Source of the DNA: Pseudoduganella armeniaca
Lineage (GTDB): Bacteria > Pseudomonadota > Gammaproteobacteria > Burkholderiales > Burkholderiaceae_D
Assembly: GCF_003028855.1 (NCBI RefSeq)
Contig: NZ_CP028324.1
Location: forward strand, 4,340,001 to 4,404,000
DNA: 64,000 nucleotides
Direction of reading: 5' to 3'
The translations under genes were made by a program, and so were the position numbers. The notes beneath the pieces are model-generated. The model did no database searches and was not told where the DNA came from. It saw nothing but the letters and a program-made list of their open reading frames with translations. Below, piece by piece: positions 1-7,863 of this stretch. Each line of letters starts with the position of its first letter. The first letter of the stretch is position 1.

Positions 1-159
1 GCCGGCGCGGTCGATGCGGTAGGTGACGGTGCCGTTGGCCGCCGTGGCCAGCGTGACGAGCAGCTTGCCGTCCGGGCTGGCGACGGTGTCGACGGATTGG
101 GCGCAGGCGATCGGAGCGACGGCGCAAGCGGCCACCCCGAGGAAGCGAGTCAGGTTCAT
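1..159 (-). CDS. GH97 family glycosidase (alpha-glucosidase-like), N-terminal fragment
   Basis: Only the first 53 codons lie in the window; the gene runs off the left edge. The peptide starts with a typical signal sequence (MNLTRFLGVAACAVAPIACA) followed by a stretch of the form VASPDGKLLVTL...GTVTYRIDRAG. That pattern opens the N-terminal beta-sandwich of GH97 enzymes such as SusB. Family knowledge: GH97 members are periplasmic or secreted exo-alpha-glucosidases or alpha-galactosidases. It sits next to the arabinose locus but is separated from it by a palindromic repeat, so co-transcription is not shown. The catalytic domain is not visible, so the substrate cannot be stated and the family call is tentative. 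Confidence 0.55.
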   Translation of the reverse strand, partial: MNLTRFLGVAACAVAPIACAQSVDTVASPDGKLLVTLATAANGTVTYRIDRAG

Positions 160-227
160 AGTCGTGGCGTGAAAGCGCCACGGCGCGCGGGCCGCGGCGT
201 ACAGCGAACGGAAACTACGGATCAGCC

Positions 228-266
228 CGTGTCCCACCTCGGTGACTGACACCGCGGTGGGACACG
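228..266. repeat. Dispersed palindrome, GGTGACTGAC class
   Basis: The arms CGTGTCCCACC (228-238) and GGTGGGACACG (256-266) are perfectly complementary around a loop containing CGGTGACTGAC. It lies between the 3' end of the SDR gene and the start of the GH97 gene. The same word pair recurs at 57936-57976 and 58012-58052, so this is a member of a dispersed REP-like family. It may also terminate transcription leaving the SDR gene. Confidence 0.7.
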
Positions 267-285
267 AGCTCGACTGCTGTTGGTT

Positions 286-1053
286 TTACACCCAGCCGGC
301 GTCCACGATGAACTCCTGGCCCGTGCACATGGCACTGTCGTCCGCGCCCAGGAACAGGATCATCGAGGCGACGTGTTCCGGCATCAGCTTGCCCGGCAGG
401 CATTGCGCCTTCTTGATCTCGATTTCCGCCGCGTCGTCCACCCACAGGTCGATCTGGCGCTGCGTCATGACCCAGCCCGGCGTCACGGTGTTGACGCGGA
501 TGCCGTACTGGCCGAAGTCGCGCGCCAGGCAGCGCGTCAGGCCGATCACGGCCGCCTTGGTGGTGCCGTAGACGGGATAGCCGGGGTTCTTGGCATGCCA
601 CGACATCGAGCTGATATTGATGATCGAGCCACCGCCCTTCTTCTTCATGCCTTCCAGGACCGACTGGCACGTGAAGAACATCGGGCGCTGGTTGATCGCG
701 ATGCGGTCGTTCCAGTACTCCAGCGTGACCTCTTCCGGCTTGTGGCGCTGGTCGTTGGCGGCGTTGTTGACGAGGATGTCGAAGTCGCCCATCTCCGCCG
801 CCAGGTCGGCGATGGTCTTTTGCAGCGCCGGGATGTCGGTGATGTCGCAGTAACGGTAGCGCGGGGCCGGATGGCCGGCCGCCTTGATGCGCTCCACCAG
901 CCCCAGGCTGGCTTCCTGCGCGATGTCGACGAAGGCGACGTGCGCGCCCTGCTGCGCATAGCTTTCCACGATGGACTCACCGATGCCGGTGCCGCCGCCC
1001 GTGACGAATACGCGCTTGCCGCGCAGGCTGCCGAACTTGGCCAACTCTGTCAT
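286..1053 (-). CDS. SDR family NAD(P)-dependent sugar dehydrogenase
   Basis: 255 residues, the normal length for a classical short-chain dehydrogenase. Visible motifs are the cofactor glycine motif TGGGTGIG (18-25), NNAA (96-99), a catalytic Ser at 148/149, and the Tyr162-x3-Lys166 pair (YGTTK). The start is supported by GGGAG upstream of the ATG. It is the last gene of the pentonate cluster, 31 bases after the aldehyde dehydrogenase. By context it most likely oxidises the free aldopentose (L-arabinose or D-xylose) to its lactone as the first step of the Weimberg-type route. It could instead act on a 2-keto-3-deoxy acid, as some SDRs in related pathways do. Sequence alone does not settle the substrate. 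Confidence 0.85.
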   Translation of the reverse strand: MTELAKFGSLRGKRVFVTGGGTGIGESIVESYAQQGAHVAFVDIAQEASLGLVERIKAAGHPAPRYRYCDITDIPALQKTIADLAAEMGDFDILVNNAANDQRHKPEEVTLEYWNDRIAINQRPMFFTCQSVLEGMKKKGGGSIINISSMSWHAKNPGYPVYGTTKAAVIGLTRCLARDFGQYGIRVNTVTPGWVMTQRQIDLWVDDAAEIEIKKAQCLPGKLMPEHVASMILFLGADDSAMCTGQEFIVDAGWV

Positions 1054-1084
1054 GTATGTCTCCCTATCGTTGTTATTGTACCGT

Positions 1085-2659
1085 TCAATCCTTGCCCAGC
1101 ACGCCGTCGCGGCGGCGCCAGATGCCCTGCGGATTCCCGTCGCGCAGCGCCTCCGGCAGCAGGCGCTGCGGCAGGTTCTGGTAGCACACGGGGCGCAGGA
1201 AGCGGTGGATCGCCGCCGTGCCCACCGAGGTGCTGCGCCCGTCCGCCGTGGCCGGGAACGGCCCGCCGTGTACCATCGCCGTCGACACTTCGACGCCGGT
1301 CGGGAAGCCGTTGGCCAGGATGCGGCCGACCTTGCGCTCCAGCGCCGGCAGCAGCAACTGGGCCGCCTCGATGTCGCTCTCTTCCAGCTGCAGCGTGGCC
1401 GTCAGCTGGCCTTCCAGGTGTTCGATCACGGCGCGCATCTCCGCCACGTCCTGGCAGGCCACCAGCAGCGAGGCCGGGCCGAACACCTCACCGTGCAGCG
1501 CCTGCTCCGTCAGGAACGAGGCGGCCGTGGTGACGAACAGTGCCGGCGCACCGCGGCCTTCTTCCTGCGCGGCCAGGGTCAGCGTCTTGACGCAGCCCTG
1601 CGCGGCCAGCGTCTGCACGCCGTCCTGGTAGCTGCCGGCGATGCCGGGGGTCAGCATCGGCGCGCCCGGCACGCTTTCCAGCGCGGCGGCGGCGGTCTTG
1701 GCAAAGGCGTCGAAGTCGGGACCGGCGATGCCCAGCACCAGGCCGGGATTGGTGCAGAACTGGCCCACGCCCATCGTCAGCGACTGGGCGAAGCCTTGCG
1801 CGATCTGCTCGCCGCGCGCGGCCAGCGCGCCCGGCAGCAGGAACACGGGATTGATGCTGCTCATTTCCGCGTAGACGGGAATCGGCTGCGGGCGGTTGGC
1901 CGCGACGGCCATCAGCGCCGTGCCGCCGCCACGGGAACCCGTGAAGCCGACCGCCTGGATGGCCGGATGGGCCACCAGGCCCTGGCCGATATGGCGGCCG
2001 GTGCCCGTCAGCAGGGCGAACACGCCGGCCGGCAGGCCGCACAGTTCGACCGCCTTGACGACGGCGCGTGCCACCAGCTCGGAGGTGCCGGGGTGGGCGG
2101 AGTGCGCCTTCAGCACGACCGGGCAGCCGGCCGCGAAGGCCGATGCCGTGTCGCCGCCGGCGACGGAAAACGCCAGCGGGAAGTTCGAGGCTGCGAACAC
2201 GGCGACCGGGCCCAGGCCGATCATGCGCAGGCGCAGGTCGGGCCGGGGCGGCGTGCGCTCGGGCAGCGCGCTGTCGATGCGCGCGTCGGCCCAGGAGCCT
2301 TCGCGCAGCAGCTCGGCGAACAGGCGCAGCTGGTTGACGGTGCGACCGCGCTCGCCTTCCAGGCGTACGCGCGGCAGGCCCGATTCGGCCATCGCACGGA
2401 CAATCAGGTCGTCGCCCAGCGCCATGATCTGCTCGCCCACGGTCTCCAGGAAGCGCGCGCGCTCCTCGTTCGACGTGGCGCGGAAGGTGTCGAAGGCGGC
2501 TGCCGCCAGCTGGCAGGCCTCGTCGATCTGCTCTTCGTCGACGGCATGGAACGCCGGCTCGAGCTGCTCGCGCTTGCTCGGGTCGAACGCCTTGAAGTGG
2601 TTGCCCGTGCCTTTGACGGCGACGCCGCCGATCAGTGCTTCACCGGTAATGATGGTCAT
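1085..2659 (-). CDS. Aldehyde dehydrogenase, alpha-ketoglutarate-semialdehyde type
   Basis: 524 residues, aldehyde dehydrogenase superfamily. Seen: Asn159 in ASNFPLAF, the cofactor loop GFTGSRGGG (238-246), general base Glu265 (VYAEMSS) and catalytic Cys302 (GQFCTNPG). The glycine-rich loop and the extended C-terminus resemble the NADP-type enzymes that oxidise 2-oxoglutarate semialdehyde in hydroxyproline, glucarate and pentose catabolism. In this cluster it would perform the last step, 2-oxoglutarate semialdehyde to 2-oxoglutarate. Its ATG overlaps the stop of the preceding FAH-family gene (ATGA), implying translational coupling. Other short-chain aldehydes are possible substrates. Confidence 0.88.
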   Translation of the reverse strand: MTIITGEALIGGVAVKGTGNHFKAFDPSKREQLEPAFHAVDEEQIDEACQLAAAAFDTFRATSNEERARFLETVGEQIMALGDDLIVRAMAESGLPRVRLEGERGRTVNQLRLFAELLREGSWADARIDSALPERTPPRPDLRLRMIGLGPVAVFAASNFPLAFSVAGGDTASAFAAGCPVVLKAHSAHPGTSELVARAVVKAVELCGLPAGVFALLTGTGRHIGQGLVAHPAIQAVGFTGSRGGGTALMAVAANRPQPIPVYAEMSSINPVFLLPGALAARGEQIAQGFAQSLTMGVGQFCTNPGLVLGIAGPDFDAFAKTAAAALESVPGAPMLTPGIAGSYQDGVQTLAAQGCVKTLTLAAQEEGRGAPALFVTTAASFLTEQALHGEVFGPASLLVACQDVAEMRAVIEHLEGQLTATLQLEESDIEAAQLLLPALERKVGRILANGFPTGVEVSTAMVHGGPFPATADGRSTSVGTAAIHRFLRPVCYQNLPQRLLPEALRDGNPQGIWRRRDGVLGKD

Positions 2660-3633
2660 AATGCGGTCACCTTTGCGACTTGGGTTTCAATGACGGTCAG
2701 CTGGTTGCGCAGCGCCGGACCGAAGGCCGGGGCCTCGATCTCGAACGTTTCGCCCGGTGCGACCTGCACGTTGTCGGCGAAGCTCAGGGTGGCGGTGCCG
2801 AAGAAGTGCACGTGCACGTCGCCGGGGCGCTTGAACAGCTGGTACTTGAAGTGGTGGTGTTCCAGGTTGGCGATCGTGTGCGACATGTTCTTCTCGCCGC
2901 TCACGAAAGCCTTCTCCCAGCGCACCTGGCCGTCGGCGCCGCGGATGCGCGAGACGCCGTCGATGTGCTCGGGCAGCTCGCCCACCAGCAGGGCCGGGCC
3001 GACGCCGCAGGCGCGCAGCTTGGAGTGCGCCAGGTACAGGTAGTTCTGGCGTTCCGTGACGTGGTCGGAGAATTCGTTGCCGATGGCGTAGCCGACGCGA
3101 TACGGCTGGCCGTCGTCGCCGATCACGTACAAGCCGGCGATTTCCGGTTCCTCGCCGCCGTCCAGCGCGAAGTCGGGCATGGCCAGCGCCTCGCCGCTGG
3201 CGGCCACGATCGAGCCGTCGCCCTTGTAGAACCATTCCGGCTGCGCGCCGGCGGTTCCGGCGGCGGGCTTGCCGCCTTCGACGCCGAGGCGGAACATCTT
3301 CATCGAATCCGACAGCGTCTCGACGTCGCCGCCGATCTTCTTGTGCATCGCGTCGCGCGCATCGGCGCTGCCCAGGTGTGTCAGGCCGGTACCGGTGACG
3401 TAGCAGTGGGCCGGGTCTTCATGGTCCAGTGGTGGCAGCACGGCGACGTCGGCGAATGCGACCGTCCTGCTGCCGGCGGCGCCTTGCGCCAGCTCGGCCA
3501 GCTTGTGCTTGCCGCGGATCGCGGCCTGCGCCAGCGCGTAGGTGGTGGCGTAGCCGTCGATGACGCGGATGGTGTCCTGCTCCAGGATGCCGACGTGGCG
3601 GCCGTCACCGGATTTGAATTGTACGAGCAGCAT
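2656..3633 (-). CDS. FAH-family 2-keto-3-deoxy-pentonate dehydratase (AraD1-like)
   Basis: 325 residues of fumarylacetoacetate-hydrolase fold. The ATG at 3633 is preceded by AGGAGACCTC, which fixes the start; longer readings of the frame lack such a site. The acidic stretch GGEEPEIAG (159-167) and YAIGNEFSDHVTER (182-195) match the metal-site region of the family. Related proteins (AraD1, XylX) dehydrate 2-keto-3-deoxy-L-arabonate or -D-xylonate to 2-oxoglutarate semialdehyde. It lies 64 bases after the pentonate dehydratase and overlaps the next gene by 4 bases, as expected for consecutive pathway steps. Whether L-arabinose- or D-xylose-derived acid is preferred is inferred from neighbours only. 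Confidence 0.85.
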   Translation of the reverse strand: MLLVQFKSGDGRHVGILEQDTIRVIDGYATTYALAQAAIRGKHKLAELAQGAAGSRTVAFADVAVLPPLDHEDPAHCYVTGTGLTHLGSADARDAMHKKIGGDVETLSDSMKMFRLGVEGGKPAAGTAGAQPEWFYKGDGSIVAASGEALAMPDFALDGGEEPEIAGLYVIGDDGQPYRVGYAIGNEFSDHVTERQNYLYLAHSKLRACGVGPALLVGELPEHIDGVSRIRGADGQVRWEKAFVSGEKNMSHTIANLEHHHFKYQLFKRPGDVHVHFFGTATLSFADNVQVAPGETFEIEAPAFGPALRNQLTVIETQVAKVTAL

Positions 3634-3697
3634 GAGGTCTCCTTGTGCGCGACGGCACGGCCGGGAACGCGCCCCGGCCGTGCCGCCTGCTTTCTGA

Positions 3698-5440
3698 TTA
3701 GTGGGAATGCTTCGGCACGGCGGAACCGCGCATGCCGACCAGGAAGTCGAAGTCGCAGCCTTCGTCGGCCTGCAGCACGTGATCGATGTAGAGCTGCTGG
3801 TAGCCGGACTTGGCACCCTTGACCTGCGTCTCGGCGCGGTCGGCCAGGCGCTGGCGCATCTCTTCGTCCGAGATCTCGACGTCCAGGCGGCCGCCGGCGC
3901 AGTCCAGCGCGATGATGTCGCCGTCCTTGACGATGCCCAGCGGGCCGCCGGCCATCGCTTCCGGCGCCACGTGCAGCACGACGGTGCCGTAGGCGGTGCC
4001 GCTCATGCGCGCATCCGAGATGCGCACCATGTCCTTGATGCCCTTGGCCAGCAGCTTCGGCGGCAGGCCCATATTGCCCACTTCGGCCATGCCCGGATAG
4101 CCTTTCGGGCCGCAGTTCTTCATCACCAGCACGCAATTCTCGTCCACGTCCAGGTCTGGATCGAGGATGCGGGTCTTGTAGTGGTCGAAGTCCTCGAACA
4201 CGATGGCGCGGCCGCGGTGCTGCATCAGGTGCGGCGAGGCAGCCGATGGCTTCAGCACGGCGCCGCGCGGCGCCAGGTTGCCGCGCAGGATGCAGATGCC
4301 GCCATCCTTGATCAGCGGGTTGTCGATCGGGCGGATCACTTCCTCGTCGTAGATCGGCGCGTCCTGGTTGTTTTCCCAGATCGTCTTGCCGTTCACGGTC
4401 AGTGCGTCCTTGTTCGGCAGCAGGCCGTTCTCGCCCAGGCGGCGCAGCACGCCCGGCAGGCCGCCGGCATAATAGAACTCTTCCATCAGGAAGCGGCCGG
4501 ACGGCAGCAGGTCGACGACGGTCGGCGTGCCGCGGCCGACGCGCGTCCAGTCTTCCAGCTCCAGGTCCACGCCGATGCGGCCGGCGATGGCTTTCAGGTG
4601 GATCACGGCATTGGTGGAACCGCCGATGGCGGCGTTGACGCGGATCGCGTTCTCGAACGCTTCGCGCGTCAGGATTTTCGACAGGCGCAGGTCTTCCCAC
4701 ACCATATCGACGATGCGCATGCCGGACATATGGGCCAGCACATAGCGGCGCGCGTCGACGGCGGGAATGGCGGCATTGTGCGGCAGCGACGTGCCCAGCG
4801 CCTCGGCCATGCAGGCCATCGTGGAGGCGGTGCCCATCGTGTTGCAGGTGCCGGCGGAGCGCGAGTGGCCCGCTTCGGCGGCCAGGAAGTCGTGCATGGT
4901 GATCTCGCCGGCCTTGACCTGCTCGTGCAGCTGCCACACGGCGGTACCGGAGCCGATGCTCTTGCCGTTCAGCTTACCGTTCAACATCGGGCCGCCGGTG
5001 ACGACGATGGCCGGGATGTCGCAGGAAGCGGCGCCCATCAGCAGCGCGGGGGTGGTCTTGTCGCAGCCGACCAGCAGCACGACGGCGTCCATCGGATTGC
5101 CGCGGATCGATTCCTCGACGTCCATCGACGCCAGGTTACGGGTCAGCATGGCGGTCGGGCGCAGGTTCGATTCGCCGTTGGAGAACACGGGGAATTCGAC
5201 CGGCCAGCCACCGGCCTCGATGATGCCCTTCTTGACGTGCTCGGCGAGCTTGCGGAAATGGGCGTTGCAGGGGGTCAGTTCCGACCAGGTGTTGCAGATG
5301 CCGATGATGGGCTTGCCCTGGAATTCATGGTCCGGAATGCCCTGGTTCTTCATCCAGCTGCGGTACATGAAACCGTTCTTGTCCTGCGTGCCGAACCATT
5401 CGGCCGAGCGCAGCTTTACGTTCTTTTTTGTCTCTGACAT
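3698..5440 (-). CDS. Sugar-acid dehydratase, IlvD/EDD family (L-arabinonate dehydratase-like)
   Basis: 580 residues. The start at 5440 follows GGAGGAATGC; the upstream in-frame extension is palindrome and promoter sequence. Cys58 (TWSELTPCN), Cys126 (LVGCDKTTP) and Cys199 (AGTCNTMG) are placed like the three [2Fe-2S] ligands of Rhizobium leguminosarum L-arabinonate dehydratase. Lys128 corresponds to its carbamylated lysine and Ser480 (MSGTAYGT) to its catalytic serine. The protein resembles that enzyme along its whole length. It removes water from the pentonate to give 2-keto-3-deoxy-pentonate in the cytoplasm. It is the first gene of the catabolic part of the cluster. D-fuconate, D-galactonate or D-xylonate are possible additional substrates. 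Confidence 0.9.
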   Translation of the reverse strand: MSETKKNVKLRSAEWFGTQDKNGFMYRSWMKNQGIPDHEFQGKPIIGICNTWSELTPCNAHFRKLAEHVKKGIIEAGGWPVEFPVFSNGESNLRPTAMLTRNLASMDVEESIRGNPMDAVVLLVGCDKTTPALLMGAASCDIPAIVVTGGPMLNGKLNGKSIGSGTAVWQLHEQVKAGEITMHDFLAAEAGHSRSAGTCNTMGTASTMACMAEALGTSLPHNAAIPAVDARRYVLAHMSGMRIVDMVWEDLRLSKILTREAFENAIRVNAAIGGSTNAVIHLKAIAGRIGVDLELEDWTRVGRGTPTVVDLLPSGRFLMEEFYYAGGLPGVLRRLGENGLLPNKDALTVNGKTIWENNQDAPIYDEEVIRPIDNPLIKDGGICILRGNLAPRGAVLKPSAASPHLMQHRGRAIVFEDFDHYKTRILDPDLDVDENCVLVMKNCGPKGYPGMAEVGNMGLPPKLLAKGIKDMVRISDARMSGTAYGTVVLHVAPEAMAGGPLGIVKDGDIIALDCAGGRLDVEISDEEMRQRLADRAETQVKGAKSGYQQLYIDHVLQADEGCDFDFLVGMRGSAVPKHSH

Positions 5441-5520
5441 GCATTCCTCCGTGTTGTTCCGGGCCCGGCGCCATGGCTGTCCACGACGGGCTGCGATGGA
5501 AAGCATGTTAGAGAATGCAA

Positions 5521-5571
5521 CGATATCTTTCCAATGAATAAAAAATCGGTTGCGATACAAAAAAGGATATC
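5521..5571. promoter_or_regulatory. Candidate operator: CGATATC pair upstream of the dehydratase operon
   Basis: CGATATCTTTCC begins at 5521 and GGATATCG ends at 5571, enclosing an AT-rich segment roughly 80-130 bases upstream of the dehydratase start, in the expected promoter zone. The same word CGATATCTTT occurs at 13029 upstream of the TonB receptor that heads the locus. A shared regulator is inferred; no regulator gene is visible in this locus, and I found no convincing -35/-10 pair. Confidence 0.35.
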
Positions 5572-5584
5572 GACGGCACGAAAG

Positions 5585-5621
5585 TTTCCAAAAATCGGGG
5601 ACAGTCCCCGATTTTTGGAAA
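5585..5621. repeat. Perfect 37-base palindrome, centre GGGGACAGTCCCC
   Basis: The left arm TTTCCAAAAATCGGGGAC (5585-5602) and right arm GTCCCCGATTTTTGGAAA (5604-5621) pair perfectly around a single A. It lies between the GH43 gene and the dehydratase gene. Such a structure can form a strong hairpin on either strand, so attenuation or termination between the two gene groups is plausible. Confidence 0.8.
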
Positions 5622-5636
5622 CCACAGTGTAGGAAA

Positions 5637-5657
5637 ATTCCGGGACAGTCCCGGAAT
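5637..5657. repeat. Perfect 21-base palindrome touching the GH43 stop codon
   Basis: ATTCCGGGAC (5637-5646) pairs with GTCCCGGAAT (5648-5657) around one A. The centre CGGGACAGTCCCG matches that of the palindrome 15 bases away, but the flanking arms differ. It abuts the stop codon of the GH43 gene, where an intrinsic terminator hairpin would be expected. Confidence 0.75.
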
Positions 5658-6655
5658 CAGTCGGTCGGGGGTGCGCTGAAGTCCGGCATGCCATTCACCT
5701 TCCAGCGGATCGATCTGGCCCGAGTATGCCGATTCGGATCATTCAACTCGTTACCCGGAATATCGCGGTAATCGCGCGCATGGTAGACGATGATGTCCTG
5801 CTTGCCATCCGGCGTGGTGGTAAACGAGTTATGCCCCGGCCCATACTGTCCGCCGCCGCTGGCCAGCACCGGCACCGGCGACTTGGTCCATGCCGCCTTG
5901 TCCAGCAGGTTGGCGCCCTCCCCGGCCGTCAGCATGCCCAGCGAATAGTTGGCGTCCGTCGCGCTGGCGGAATACGTCAGGAACACCTTGCCGTTGCGCA
6001 CCAGCACGGCCGGCGCCTCGTTGACGTCGAATTTCACTTTCTCCCACGCGTACTCGGGCAACGTCAGCAAGGTCGCTGGACCGTCCAGCGCCAAGGGCGA
6101 GCGCATCTTCGCTATATAGATACCGGTGACGTGCTGCTCGGCCGTCGGCGGGCGCTGGGTCCACGCCAGGTAGCGCTGGCCGCGCAGTTCGAAGGTGGTC
6201 GCATCCAGCGAGAATGACTCCCAGCCCGTGTCGATGCGGCCGCGCTCCGTCCACGTCCCTTCCAGCGGATTGGTGGCAGCGTTTTCCAGCACGTACAGGC
6301 GGACGTCCAGCGGGGCGTCGGCGCGGCCCGCCGTGAAGTACAGGTACCACTTGCCGTTGATGCGGTGCAGTTCCGGCGCCCAGATATTGGCGCTCATCGG
6401 GCCCGATGCGTGCCGGCGCCAGACGGCCTTGGCGGGGGCCGCGCCCAACTCGTCCAGCACCTTCGCGCGGCGCAGCTCGATGCGGTCGTACTCCGGGACC
6501 GTCGCCGTGAAGTAGTACCAGCCGTCCGTGTGCAGGGTGACGTGCGGGTCGGCGCGCTGCCGCACCAGGGGCTCGTGGGGGGAGAAGGCGCCGGCGTCGG
6601 CGCACAGCAAGGCGAGGGGCGCCAGCACGGCGCCCGTGGTCAGGGAAGTCGTCAT
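5657..6655 (-). CDS. GH43 family alpha-L-arabinofuranosidase-like enzyme, probably exported
   Basis: 332 residues, a single five-bladed GH43 domain. The three expected carboxylates are visible: Asp36 (QRADPHV, base), Asp151 (FSLDATTF, pKa modulator) and Glu213 (DVNEAPAVL, acid), plus YGPGHNSF near the end. The motif set resembles GH43 exo-1,5-alpha-L-arabinofuranosidases. Residues 1-23 are hydrophobic and look like a signal peptide, but lack basic residues at the N-terminus, so export is probable rather than certain. It is a clear paralogue of the GH43 gene at 7864-8811, which has no leader. The two may split cleavage between periplasm and cytoplasm. Beta-xylosidase activity is an alternative. 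Confidence 0.85.
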   Translation of the reverse strand: MTTSLTTGAVLAPLALLCADAGAFSPHEPLVRQRADPHVTLHTDGWYYFTATVPEYDRIELRRAKVLDELGAAPAKAVWRRHASGPMSANIWAPELHRINGKWYLYFTAGRADAPLDVRLYVLENAATNPLEGTWTERGRIDTGWESFSLDATTFELRGQRYLAWTQRPPTAEQHVTGIYIAKMRSPLALDGPATLLTLPEYAWEKVKFDVNEAPAVLVRNGKVFLTYSASATDANYSLGMLTAGEGANLLDKAAWTKSPVPVLASGGGQYGPGHNSFTTTPDGKQDIIVYHARDYRDIPGNELNDPNRHTRARSIRWKVNGMPDFSAPPTD

Positions 6656-6669
6656 TGTGCGGAGAATTG

Positions 6670-6702
6670 CCTGGAAAATGGGGTCTGTCCCTGTTTTCCA
6701 GG
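6670..6702. repeat. Dispersed palindrome, GGGTCTGTCCC centre
   Basis: The arms CCTGGAAAA (6670-6678) and TTTTCCAGG (6694-6702) enclose TGGGGTCTGTCCCTG. A degraded half-copy (AGGGGTTGTCCC) follows at 6720-6731. It sits between aldose epimerase and the GH43 gene and belongs to the same intergenic family as 5585-5657 and 41459-41485. Confidence 0.65.
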
Positions 6703-6738
6703 AAAGATTGCTTCAAAACAGGGGTTGTCCCGGGTCTT

Positions 6739-7800
6739 TCAGGCTCGCGTCGTGAAGCGGTACAGCGAGCGGGTCGAATACGTTTCCCCCGGGCGCAGGA
6801 TCGTGTTCGGGAACTCGGGACGGTTCGGCGAATCCGGGAAGTGCTGCGGCTCCAGGCAGACCGCCGAGCGGTGCTCGTAGGTCCAGCCCTTGCCCGCCAA
6901 GGTGCCGTCGAGGAAATTGCCGCTGTAGAACTGCAGCCCCGGTTCCTGCGTGTACAGCTCCAGCACGCGGCCCGAACCGGGATCGCGCAGGATCGCGGCC
7001 AGGCCCAGCACGTTCGACTCGCCCTTGTTGAGCACGAAGTTGTGGTCGTAGCCGAGGCCATTCTTCAGTTGCACGTCGTCGGCATCGATGGCCTGGCCGA
7101 TGCGGCGCGGCTTGCGGAAGTCGAACGGCGTGTACTCCACCGGCGCCAGCTGGCCCAGCGGAATCGAGTTCTCGTCGATCGGCGTGTAGCGGTCGGCGTT
7201 GATCTGCAGCTCGTGGTCCAGCACCGAGCCCTTGCCGGCCAGGTTGAAGTAGGCATGCTGCGTCAGGTTGACCGGGGTCGGCTGGTCGGTCGTGGCGTGG
7301 TACTTGACCAGCAGCTCGTTGGCGTCGTTCAGTTCGTACGTGACCGTCACCTCCAGGTTGCCGGGGTAGCCCTGCTCGCCGTCCGGACTGGTGTAGGTCA
7401 GCTTCAGGCCGATCGACAGGTCGGCCACCATCGGCACCGCGTGCCAGACGGCCTTGTCGAAGCCCTTGCTGCCGCCGTGCAGGTGATTCGGGCCGTTGTT
7501 GACGTCCAGCTGCACCGTGCGGCCATCGAGCGGGAAGCGCCCGCCCGAGATGCGGTTGCCGTAACGGCCGATCAGCGCGCCGAAGTACGGTGAATCGCTG
7601 TAGTACGGTTCCGGCGTGTCGAAGCCGAACGTGACGTCGGCCAGGTTGCCCTGCCGGTCCGGCACATGCAGTTCCGTGATGATGCCGCCCAGGTTGGTGA
7701 TCTTGACGACCATGCCGCTGCGGTTGCGCAGCGTGTAGAGGCTCAGCGGGGTGCCGTCCGGCGCCTGGCCGAACGGTTGCTGTTCTATCGTGAGTTCCAT
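6739..7800 (-). CDS. galM: Aldose 1-epimerase (mutarotase)
   Basis: 353 residues, usual length for GalM. Visible signatures are GNRISGGRF (81-89), NHLHGG (105-110), the HAYFNL histidine motif and CLEPQHFPDSPN near the C-terminus, which carries the catalytic glutamate in the family. It interconverts alpha and beta anomers of free aldoses so that the downstream sugar dehydrogenase gets the right anomer. It lies between two GH43 genes in the same direction, consistent with processing sugars released by them. There is no signal peptide, so it acts in the cytoplasm. Only a weak ribosome site is visible before the ATG. Confidence 0.93.
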   Translation of the reverse strand: MELTIEQQPFGQAPDGTPLSLYTLRNRSGMVVKITNLGGIITELHVPDRQGNLADVTFGFDTPEPYYSDSPYFGALIGRYGNRISGGRFPLDGRTVQLDVNNGPNHLHGGSKGFDKAVWHAVPMVADLSIGLKLTYTSPDGEQGYPGNLEVTVTYELNDANELLVKYHATTDQPTPVNLTQHAYFNLAGKGSVLDHELQINADRYTPIDENSIPLGQLAPVEYTPFDFRKPRRIGQAIDADDVQLKNGLGYDHNFVLNKGESNVLGLAAILRDPGSGRVLELYTQEPGLQFYSGNFLDGTLAGKGWTYEHRSAVCLEPQHFPDSPNRPEFPNTILRPGETYSTRSLYRFTTRA

Positions 7801-7863
7801 GCGTTGTTCGCTTCTTGTTCTGCGCGCCGGGGGCCAAGTCGAGCCCGGACCGGCGCCACCGAT

